Assembly (NCBI GenBank): GCA_001642005.1
Contig: LWCA01000032.1
Span: 1 to 64,000, forward strand
Reading direction: 5' to 3'
DNA: 64,000 nt
Source: Intoshia linei
Taxonomy: Eukaryota > Orthonectida > Rhopaluridae
In this document: positions 23,276 to 33,975 of the stretch, one piece after another
How positions within the stretch are numbered: position 1 is the first letter of the stretch
Layout: each line of letters begins with the position of its first letter
The notes under the pieces: generated by a model
Told to the model about the DNA's origin: nothing
The model's input: only the letters and a program-made list of their open reading frames with translations
The model's database searches: none
Position numbers and translations under genes: made by a program

Positions 23276-26200
23276 ATGAATTTTAAAGTGGTCGATGGTA
23301 TAATGGAGTATAATTTAACAATTGATACAAAGCAGGATATTGTAACTTCAACAATGCCACTCATTAAGGATATTAAACCAAATTGGAATAATCTGGATTA
23401 TAAGGTATTTTGTGGTGATTTTATATTTTCATCTAAAGTTTTGTATATACATTATATTGTACATGTTATGTATATATGTATGTATATATATATTTTGTAC
23501 TTTCTCAATGCTGAATAAAGTTGCACAGAAAGCAGTTGTATTTACTAAAATATTTGTTTTTACTGTATGATGAAATATTTTACTAAAATGTATATTTTTT
23601 GAGGTGAATTTTGAAATGGGATCCGTACACAATTTGAATCTGGAACCACTGTTTTAGAGTATTTATTTTATTTATAGATACCAACAGACGGAATAACGAA
23701 TAAATTAATCGTTTGGTATGAAAAAGTTGATGAAAAGAGTGAAAACGCCGTTATAATAAAGATATATGGTGAAAAAAGTGACAGAATAATTAACCGTAAA
23801 ATGGAAATTAATTACAAAAAGTATATACATGCGAAAAAGTTTGATAAATATTCAAAAATTTTTGCAATATTTACTAATGGATATGCATATGAATACTGCC
23901 CAGGAGAATGTGTTTCATTGGCAGAATCCAAATCACCTGAAATTAACGAGTTTATTTTATATTTAATTCTTTAGTAGCGTAATAGGTTTAGTACAGTTGA
24001 ACCCCTTTAAGGCAAACCTAGTTAATTCAAAATTATCACGATTTAAAATTTTTATACAGTTTATACAGTGACTAGTTTATTGCAAAATGTTTAAATTAAA
24101 CTGTATAAAAATATTAATATAAATATATAATTTATACAAATAATTTAATTGACTTTAATTTAAGTCATATTTTTGATACATTTTGTTATACGATACCACT
24201 TAAAAATGCAAATTTACAAAAATTTATCATTTTGACTTAAAAAGGTAGCACGGTATAACTCAAAAATAAAATTATAGGAACTTATTCGTTACTAGATATT
24301 GAGTAATAGAAGTAACTTCAATAGTATATTAATATAAGCTTATATATCATACATGATATAATTAAGAAAATGCATTAATACAATTTATTCAGCTAAAGAA
24401 TTTTATTGTAACCTATATGACCATTAGGGTGTCACACGTTTCTAAAAATCAAGATAATTAGTTCTGAATCTGTAAATGTATGTAATGTTAAGAATAGTTC
24501 ACTATAAAAATATATAAAAAATAATTTGACGTAGGCCCTGCATCGTAGGGTGATCATTTTAAATTTATATAATCCTTACTTATATAATATGATATGCAAT
24601 ATTTTTTTATGTGTATGTGTTACCGTTTATTTCCACAACTATCAGTATTAGAATTTTATAAAATCCAAATTTCAATTAAAATTTTTCCGGGGGTGTTAGC
24701 AAAATAAACCTCCAAATAAATTTCAACCTCCTAAACTCACATCTTACGTACTAAAAAGCCCAATTGTCCTTTTTTTTGAAAATCAAACGAGTTGGAAAAT
24801 TTAAAAAAATACTCTGATACTGATTTTAAAATCATAAATATTATCATAAATTTAAATTTGAAAATAATATAAATTGAAATATAATATAAAATGAAAACAG
24901 CTCTAATTAAAAAAAATTTACAGGTGGACCAGTTGTATCCTGTTAACACACAAAAAATTCCAATCTGAATAAGTGACGCCTTCACAGTCAAAAAAGCATT
25001 TTAGTATTCATATATTTTTTTTCCGAAATATTTTATTACTATTGTTACTATTACGATAACAATTGTTTTTAAAATTCTTTACGCAAATCTTTACAAAAAA
25101 ATTAAGATGGAATAATTCACTTTAAAGTAAAAAGTAGTGTGATATGACGGTTCCACCTGAAACAAGTTTGGGAACCACTCCTTTAAAGATTGATAAGAGT
25201 GAATAGTAGGATTTTTAAGTTAAGATATTCAACGTGAATTTATTTTTTTGGGTAGAATAAAAATGTGTCTTCGACAGAGCTAGGTGCTGTTTGTACGTGG
25301 TACATAACATTCAACCTAGTTTAACATATATAATATAAAACGGACTTCAACTTAATAAATTCATAACCAACATAAACTTTCATGATAATTTCTTGATAAT
25401 ATTTTTAATGAAATATTTCAAGTGATAAACGCGACTAGAATAGATAGCGTTAAATCTTTTTGATTGCAAAATAGTCTTTATATTTTAAATACACACATTA
25501 GTGCTAATTTCTCATCAAATGCTCAAAATTTCCAAAAATGTGACACCCAAATCAGGGGCGGATCCAAGAGGCTAGTTAATGGGATGCGAGCGAAGCGAGT
25601 AATATATTTAACTTAACCGAAGTCGAAAAATTTTTTAGGGGCGTCTCTTTTAATATCAAGGCGTCTAGTTTGATTTTAAAGCGTCTTTTTAATTTCATTT
25701 AAAGGTTGTTATACAATAGTTTTTAAATTTCTATTTTTTCACAAAAATAAAAAAACTGATCAGCACAAAAAAAAAAAAAATTAATTTTGTTCATTAAATA
25801 ATCCTAAATCAATTAGGTTCAGTCTTTTTGAATGAAGTATTGCAAATTAATTAACCAAACTTTCAATATCAAAATTATAGTCATAGTGGCAATTTATGAG
25901 GGCCAGTTCACATAACAAAAGGTCTCAAGTCACATGATCAATTGTTCATGTAATGACATGTAATGTTATGCGCCATCTATATTGTTTTAATAAATTAAAA
26001 TCTTTTTCAGTTATTTTACAAAACATTAATTAAAATTTTTTTTAAAAAATTTAGGGGGTGCAACTGCACCTTCTTCACCTTTTGAATCCGCCTTGCAAAT
26101 GACTTCAATGAAGTCACCGCATATATACTTCACCCATATATAAAATATATTATTATTCGTTTAAAATTTTTCATGGCTCCCTTATGGACCTCAATAATCT

Positions 26201-27684
26201 CATATCTTTTCAAAGACTACTAGTCGTGTGAACCACTTTCTAGACCAGCCCTATCAGTCATTATCTTGAGTAGGTTTGATTTTCATTTACTGTGTTTTGT
26301 TTAGTAATATTTTTTAAATGTATGATGTTGATCTTCCATTATAATTATTGAAAATTATTAATTATAAATATAGATTAATTGCGAAAAACATGGCACGAAT
26401 GCACTCACAAATATCAATAGAATTTTTTAATTCACCTAAAATAGTTCCAACAAGCCAATTACCAATTTTTAAACGCATTTCTAGCCTATTGAACCACTTG
26501 AAAGACGTTTGGATGTAATTTTTGTCATTGAAACAGGGGTCGTATAAGTGGTTATGAAATATTTTTGTTTATATTGTTTAGCGTGGTGTGGAGTACCAAC
26601 TGGGTACTACAAATTGTATTTTTACTTTTTACTGAAAATGGGGCACGCGACAAAAAACATTTACGACCCCTAATTTTAGAGTAATTTTAATTTATTTCAG
26701 AGATGACATCATAATATTAAAAAAAGTGAGGAATGAATTTAGTCATCTAGAACTAAAAATGCAAGGTGAATGGCCAGTTGTTATGTGTCATAATGATATT
26801 TTGTTGAATAATATTGTAATTTCTCCGGAAAGAGGTATTTTTTTTCACTTTTACTTTTATTTGTATTTTCTTTTAGATAGTGCATCTTTTATCGATTATG
26901 AATATGCATTTCCAAATGTTTTCATTTTTGACATTGCAAATTATTTTAACGAATTGTGTGGTAATTTTTTTGTAATTTCAACTAGAATCTAGTTACTAGA
27001 TCAGGGGTGCACAACCTGTGGCCGTCGACAATCCATGTAATCACAATGCAATATGTCATTTTACTTCAAATTTTGACTTTGCCCACTTTCTCAAAATGGA
27101 TTTAAACTCTCTCAATGTCAAATTAAATTTTGTGCGGCCGTAGTATCAATGAGTAAAGTAGCTTTGCGGTTGAATTGGTGGAAAGGTTGTGTACTCCTGT
27201 ACTAGATGAACTATTTTATTTTAATTACAAATAGGTATTGAAAATATCGATTATTCTCTATATCCGTCCCGTGAATTTATGGTAGATTGGATAAAGTGTT
27301 ATATTAAACATCGAAAAATATTCGATTCAAATAGTCGAGATAACTTGGATTTAAATTTTGTTATTAATTACTTGAAGCATTATACAATGGTATTTTTTTG
27401 ATAATATTTTATGAATCTTGGCATTTAATGTAGAATCGCTAGACAGAATTCATGATATTTTATCTACAAATTTCATTTATTTTTTAGTATTCATTAGTTA
27501 TTTAGTTATCTCACTTATTTTGGATGGTTTGGGCTATGGTACAATCTACCATATCAGAGATTAGCTTTGATTATCACAAGTAATTTATTAATTGTTTTAA
27601 ACATAAATAAACTCGTATAATTTTAGGTATGCTCTCGAACGATATAATCAATTTTTATTATATTTATTTGAAAATTCCCAATAA
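23276..27684 (+). CDS. ETNK: Ethanolamine kinase (ETNK / easily-shocked type), 348 aa
   Basis: Phosphorylates ethanolamine with ATP, first step of the CDP-ethanolamine route to phosphatidylethanolamine; cytosolic. Exons: 23276-23404, 23678-23949, 26374-26514, 26701-26834, 26877-26960, 27235-27389, 27506-27579, 27627-27684; phases agree. Landmarks: PTDGITNKLIVWY (nucleotide loop), IIKIYG, LIAKNMARMH, the Brenner motif CHNDILLNN (210-218) with catalytic Asp213, IDYEYA with metal-binding Asp232, and the C-terminal SHLFWMVWAMVQS. GITNKL and the FW..WA..Q signature favour ethanolamine over choline kinase. The exon 2 donor (GTTTAT) is weak but is the only site giving the right phase. Intron 2 is 2.4 kb and intron 5 holds a hAT element. 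Confidence 0.92.
24573..25319 (+). mobile_element. Non-autonomous Helitron-like element, 747 bp
   Basis: Begins TCCTTACTTATATAATATG after an A and ends CAACCTAG before a T, the A|TC...CTRR|T layout of Helitrons. A hairpin (CTGTTTGTAC, loop, GTACATAACA) sits just before the terminal CTAG. No Rep/helicase frame. Lies in intron 2 of the ethanolamine kinase gene. Confidence 0.68.
25553..26095. mobile_element. Possible hAT-type element in ETNK intron 2
   Basis: CAGGGGCGGATCCAA at the left is matched imperfectly by TTGAATCCGCCTTG at the right. The flanking 8-mers do not match, so the boundaries or the class are uncertain. Confidence 0.4.
27002..27199. mobile_element. Short hAT-type element with perfect 8-bp TSD
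   Basis: CAGGGGTGCACAACCT to GTACTCCTG, flanked by identical TACTAGAT copies (26994-27001 and 27200-27207). It is a 198-bp internally shortened relative of 9791-10355 and sits in intron 5 of ethanolamine kinase, 35 bp from the next exon. Confidence 0.85.
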
Positions 27685-28627
27685 ACATTTTAATTTAATC
27701 TTCATTGAGTTTTACTGGTTTAATCGAACTTTATCTTCCGCTAACTTCAACCTATGAAATAGATCCTATGTTATGGTACGATATGTTGTTTATAGATTTT
27801 GAATATATTAGTATTCACCACTACAAGAGTAACGATATAACTATCGTCTACGATTCAATTTAGCGACTGAATGAATTATGTTAATTTAAAATCGTATTTA
27901 AATCTTATGTTTGATATATAAGATTCTAGTAGTATACTATTGAAAGTAATTACAAGTCCGCCGTAGAGATGGATAGGGACATTATGACATTATACATCAT
28001 TAGATTTCTTATTTTTAATTCGATGGAATATGCTCCGTCGCTGGTTCAAAGAGTCAAATCGTCACTGCGTTAAACTGAATAGAATACTTACACTCATAAC
28101 ATTTGAACTAATATTTTGAGCTTGGTGAAAATAAAAAGAATTACAACTAGACGTGATGCTTTATTTCAATATTACAATAAAAATGAAAGTTAGCTATTAT
28201 TATTTGAGTAAAGCTTTAATTGAAGCAGAAAAGTCTCCGCTAACATCACCCTATTTTAATATTTAATATTAATATAATATAATTTTAATATCCTTACATA
28301 TATAATATGCTACGCGATTTTTTGTGCGTGTGTTCCACTTTATTGAAATAACTATCAGTCTTAGAATTGTATAAATTCCACATTCAATTACGGTTTTTCT
28401 GGGACGTATAATAAGATAGATTTCAACATCCCGAACTCACATCTTACGGGTCCTAAAAAAAATGTGCCCTCGGCAGAGCTAGGTACTGTTTGTACGTAGA
28501 CATAACAGTCAACCTAGTATTATTACATAAGCAATGATTATTTTTTTTAACAGTCAAATTTTATTTCCTCTCGATAGTTGAAAAAATTAGACATAAAAAG
28601 GGTCAAAAATTATATATAATTTTAAAA
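27685..28627. other. Intergenic between convergent ETNK and annexin
   Basis: 3' flanks of both genes; includes the short Helitron-like copy at 28291-28517. No gene was seen in the remainder. Confidence 0.5.
28291..28517 (+). mobile_element. Helitron-like element, internally deleted, 227 bp
   Basis: Starts TCCTTACATATATAATATGC and ends GTCAACCTAG before a T. The two ends are those of the 747-bp copy with most of the body missing. It lies 111 bp past the annexin stop codon. Confidence 0.65.
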
Positions 28628-31600
28628 CTAAATAATTACAGATACATCTTTCCACAGGCTAGTTCCGTATAAATTTTTGTATTCAATTTTGGTTAATTCA
28701 ATATCTTGTTCTCTCATGTACACCAAATTGCGAATTAGCATTTTTTCGTTTGTGCCAAGAAACTGTTTTTAATTTATATATATTATTAGTAATAATAAAT
28801 AATATGCTAATTTAAAATTACACGAATTGATTTTTTAATTCTTCTGGAAAAAAATTCACCTTTCGATACAGCATATGCTACTAAATAAGTAATTTTAAAC
28901 TAATTTTATAATATTTTGCACACATGCGTAAAGCGTACGCTGTGTTGTCAAAACCACTAACAGATTATCAATTTTTAGTTTAATTTGATAACAGTAAATG
29001 ATTCATCAATAAGATGGATTCAATATTACCAATAAGATTGTATCCAACTCTTAAATCACCAGACATTTCATTTTTAATGGCGTAATGTAAACCGTGGGAC
29101 TTTAGTATTTTATATTCGTTATCAATCAGTCGAATGTGGTTGTATGAACGTGTCGCCAAAATGGCATGTATAGCTAATTCGTCTGTACCCATTCTATCTT
29201 CACCAGCTTCAAATATTGCCTTTAAAAACTTTTCAAATTCATCAATGAAAAAAATATACCTTTGCATCTTCGATTGCCCTACTTGCGTCAACGGTATTGT
29301 CTCGAAATCCCTATTATAATTATAATATGTTTATTAATAAAAGAAAAATTTATATAATAGATATAACGCTACTGTTAGAGCGTGTAGTTGGACTGAACTG
29401 GGTATTTAGAATATTTCAAAAATATGAATCATAATTTATGATACTGGATAATTATAAAATGAGTTTTACTAATGGGATAAAACAAGCTGCCGTATCGCAG
29501 GAATAATTATAATTATTATTCATGTAAATTGTATATATAAGTTTTTTTCAAGTTTCCTAACCACATTAACGACATCTCACCACTTTAAAGGTGAATAAGT
29601 CAATGTTGGTCACTAGTGGCGAGTTGAAATAATAAATGATTATCAGATGCGTTAATGTAATCGAATTTTTTAAATAATATAAAAATTACTATTAAAAGTG
29701 ATTTTAATAATCGTTTTAAATCTTTACTATTGCATATACTCAATACTTCTGATTCCAAATCTTTGCCATAAACTAAATTATTTGATAATTAACTAGCTAA
29801 AAAATAGTTGAGATTAATAGAGATTTAAATAAATACATAAGTAACATTTTAAGCATTTTATATTGGTCGTAAAAATAACACTTTTTTAACGTTGCAATTT
29901 ATGATAATGTTTATAATTTTAAAAACTATGCTACAATTTATGTTGTATAAAGTTCTAGGATTTTTTTTATTTTCACAGCATATGGTAATTTGTGGGTTTG
30001 GCCTTAAAGATTAAATATTTTGAAATTGAAATTTATCATAATATTGATGATTTTATAATCTTTATAAGCTTATGAATTTGTTATAATTCTATAAATCGTT
30101 TGATTTTTCAAAAAAAAATTAGAGTTTTTAACCCTGAAGACTCAATCTTTCAAACTTAAATTTGCTATAAAATCTAATCGACATAACGTTAGTATTGAAA
30201 AGTGGTGTTTTTAAAACTCTATGCCTCCTATTTTGTTAAATAAATTAGAATAAATAAACAGACATACATTTTTAACTAAATTACTTTATGTAAATAATGT
30301 ATGTATGTATTATAAGTAAATATGTATAATAATATTTTCTAATATGCTACATTACCGATCTTGTAAAATTTTTTCAGCTCTAGGATAGATTTTTCTTCAC
30401 TTTGTACCAATACTTCAATTACAGCAGGTAATTCCTTATCCTAAATTTTTTTTAATACTAGAACTATTTTCATTTAAAAAAGGTAATTTTGGTTTTGGAC
30501 CGTGAAGGTCTCGCAGTCCGAGAATAAAATTTTCGATAAAACAACAATCTCGAAAAACCTGTGTTAAAAATTGGGTTTTTATAATAAAACGGTAACGCAC
30601 ACTCATAAAGTAAAAGATTAAAAAATATTTTCATAAATATAATTTATAATGACATCTCAGCTTATTTAATTATGCCAAATTAATTTGATTTGTTTTAATT
30701 AACTTTTTTAGCATATATACGAAGTACATGGCCAATGGCCATATTAGTATATTTCTATTGTCGATTTTGATACAAAAATTTTAAGGATCGGGTCATATAC
30801 AGATGACTATATATTTATTTACGATAATAATTTATCATTTTGTATTATTGTCCTTACTTATATAATATGCTTTGCTATATTTGTTTGTCTGTGTGTCTTA
30901 TTATTTATGTCAATAACTAGAAATCTTAGAATTTTATAAAGACCACAATTCAATTACAGTTTTTTCTGGGAGTGTTAGCAAAATAAATTTCAACCTTTCA
31001 AATTCACATCTTACGGGTCAAAATCCCCAATTGTCCCTCTTTTTGAAAATCAAACGAGTTGGAGAATTTAAAAAAATATATACTCTAATACGGATTTTAA
31101 AATCATAAAAATTATCATAAATTTAAATGTAAAAAAATATATCTTCAGGGCCAAAACCACAAATTACCTTTTTTTTATTTATGAAAAAGCCCTAGAATTT
31201 AAAAAAATTTATAGGTGGTACAGTTGTATCCTGTTAACAATTGTTTTTAAAATTCTTTACGCAAATGTTAAAAAAATATTAAGATGGAATAATTCACTTT
31301 AAAGTAAAAAGTAATGTGATATGATGGTTCCACCTGAACAAAATTTGGGACCACTCTTTTAAAAGATTGATAATAGTGAATAGTAGGATTTTTAAGTTAG
31401 ATTTTCAACGTGAATTTATTTTTTAAGTATAATAAAAATGTGCTCTCGGCAGAGCTAGGTCCTGTTTGTACGTAGTATGTAAATTTATTTTTTGGTAGTA
31501 TAAAAATGTTCCCTCGGTAGAACTAGGCTACGGGGATTGATAATAGTGAATAGTAGAATTTTTAAGTTAGATTTTCAACGTGAATTTTTTGATATAATAA

Positions 31601-32383
31601 AAATTGCCTTCAGCAGAGCTAGGTGCTGTTTGTACGTAGTACATAACAGTCAACCTAGTTATATTATATTATTGTTAATATTACCTTGATTGCATTATGA
31701 ATAACATATGCGTGATGATTTTTTGTCGCCATTATAATTTGTTGCATTAATTCCAGAAAACATCCACTTATTTCACTTTTCAAAACATCTTTTAAGCTCT
31801 TTAATATATAATAATATTATCAATTTATTGAATAAATTTTATCATGTAAATCAATTTCACGGGTGATCTAATCACGGGACATAATAAATATTATGAAAGA
31901 ACATGAAAGAATGTCAAAAGTGATAACATATCACTGATAATCAAAGTGAAATGAATGTATTTGAAAAAAATTGAAAACCACTGAGGTAATAATTCATTAA
32001 TCTAGTGGCTATCACTGATATTTACTTTTAGTAAATTTCATTTACCTTTCCATAAACGCTCTCATAAGTTTTTACAATTTTGATGATATGATCTTTAGGT
32101 CTATTACAGAGTATTGATATAATTTTTGCTTCATTTGTGCCTAATTCATAGTATAAAGACACTTAATTAGAATAATAGTAGAAAAATCGTAATTAATAGA
32201 CACAAATTATTAATTTCTGAAATACAATTTAGTATAATTTGCATTACCTAATCCTTGACAAGCTTCATAAATTTTTGCTGAATCTGCAGTTGCATCAAAA
32301 GATTGTTCGGAAGATTCCTAAATTCACATTTACAATAAAATTTTTTCAATACTAATATTAACAAATTCAGAAATATATACCAT
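28628..32383 (-). CDS. Annexin with four repeats and a shortened fourth repeat
   Basis: Calcium-dependent phospholipid-binding protein. Exons in gene order: 32381-32383, 32248-32317, 32046-32140, 31685-31798, 30356-30440, 29690-29772, 29260-29310, 29030-29219, 28822-28880, 28628-28762; 294 aa. Repeat 1 has GLGTNE (23-28), repeat 3 MGTDE (177-181) with SGDL further on, and repeat 4 FLGTNE (251-256), all type II calcium loops. Repeat 2 (about 85-150) keeps YGKDLE but has lost the GTD loop. The frame stops after LWKDVSVII, about 20 residues before the usual end of repeat 4. The only in-frame Met after the upstream stop is the last codon of exon 1, so the initiator codon stands alone before intron 1. 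Family member (A/B subtype) not assignable. Confidence 0.85.
30851..31658 (+). mobile_element. Helitron-like element with internally repeated 3' part, 808 bp
   Basis: Start TCCTTACTTATATAATATGC, end GTCAACCTAG before a T. The block CGGCAGAGCTAGGTCCTGTT (31446) is repeated in altered form at 31514 and 31612, so the 3' portion was duplicated. Located in annexin intron 4, with its CTAG end only 26 bp from that intron's donor site. Confidence 0.65.
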
Positions 32384-33975
32384 TTTGTGATGTTTCAAAT
32401 TAAATGACACTATAAAATTATCAAATTACAATTAAATCAATATTGGTAGTATTACCTTAACAACTTTTTAGGTATTAATTAGATCAATTCTTAAAAAAGT
32501 AAATTTGAAAATGCACCCTTTTTTATTTATTTTAGTATTCAAAATACTAATTATCACATTCTGTATTTTTATTTGTTTTTAGAATGTAGTGACTTACTTT
32601 ACTAATATTTAACCAAATTTTCATTTTTCACTTCAAACACCTGATAATTCTCTTGTAATTTATTCTATTAGATTTGAAATTATTTAAAAATGTATAATGA
32701 AGGTGAAATAACAAAAATTTTTTGGGTCAAAATTAAATTAACCCATTATTGAGCATGGTGGCTATATGTGTGGTTATAACCAGTTTACCCACTTCTAGTA
32801 TTCCAAAACTATTAGAAATTTTGAATATCTTAAAATTTGATATAATTTAAAATGTGCATATTTTTAAAATACATTTCAAAAATTGTCATGTTAGGTCAAG
32901 TATAAAGGGGTCGTGACTAATCGATTAATAAAGTGTTTCTAAATTTTTACATTAACTGCTATGCTCAATGTAGAATAATTCAATTAGAACATTATTATAA
33001 TAATTATTTATATAATAATACAAATAAATTGAATAATAAATATATAAATTATAAATAATTATTTATTGTTAAAATATAATGTACATTACGATTTTAAAAA
33101 TTAATGATAACACTATTAAATACATTGCTTGAATTGATGAAAAATTATGACTAAATTTATTTAACACCATTTTAATAGTGACTATTAATCATTAATATCA
33201 AAAGGATTTAGGTTGACTCATTATTGTGACTTATATGTATATAAATTTATTTAAATGTATTTATATATATATTTTGTAATTATCAAAACTTATACATAAT
33301 TATAAAGTATTTTAGTTAAAAATTTATTTCCGTTTATATATTTATTTTTTTGTTCCCATTTATTTACAGAAATAGAGTCCTTCAAGGTCAAACACCTCAA
33401 TTATCTTTTTTTTAAAATTCAAACGGATTAGAATTATAGACAATTGAAAATCTGATAGATTTTAAAAAAATCAAAATTATAATAAATTTTAATTTCAAAA
33501 TCTTATATATTCACTGCCAAAACACCAAATTACCCTTTTTTAAAAAAATGAAAATAAATAAAGTGCTAAAATTTAAAAAGAAACAACAGTTGATAGTTAT
33601 TTCCAGTTAACACACACAAAAAAATTTCAACATGAAAAAGTCACACCTTCACGGTCAAAAAATCACTTAACTATTCATTTTTATTTATTTCGAAACTAAT
33701 TTTATTAACAACAACTTATTAATTAATCTTGTAAAATAAAAAATTTGAAATAACTAACGGTTCTACATAACAGTCCACCTAGTATAAATACATATACGTA
33801 TATATAAAATATTTATAAAAAATATTAATATAAATTTAAAAAATGTATGTAAAAAAATAAATAATTTTTATTTTTAAATAGATTTATAATGAAAAACGTG
33901 AAATATAATGAAATTAAAGTATTAACATTTAAATTTTTTTTAATGTAAATTAACATTTAAAAAATAAACAATTAA
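32384..33975. other. Intergenic between annexin 5' end and acyl-CoA synthetase copy A 3' end
   Basis: Very A+T-rich. A degenerate Helitron-like copy occupies roughly 33340-33782, ending GTCCACCTAG before a T. The annexin promoter should lie just above 32383. No gene was seen. Confidence 0.5.

Noticed and set aside
24737-24991. Minus-strand 84-codon frame
   Set aside because: It lies wholly within the Helitron-like element at 24573-25319, and equivalent frames in other copies are broken.
28030-28070. Possible tRNA T-arm (GCTGGTTCAAAGAG)
   Set aside because: No matching acceptor stem, D-arm or anticodon arm could be found at the right distances.
29229-29259. A 31-bp intron in annexin ending GAAAAG at 29229
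   Set aside because: The next acceptor (TTTTTAAAG, intron of 40 bp) keeps the frame and gives DAKAIFEAGE, which matches annexins better.
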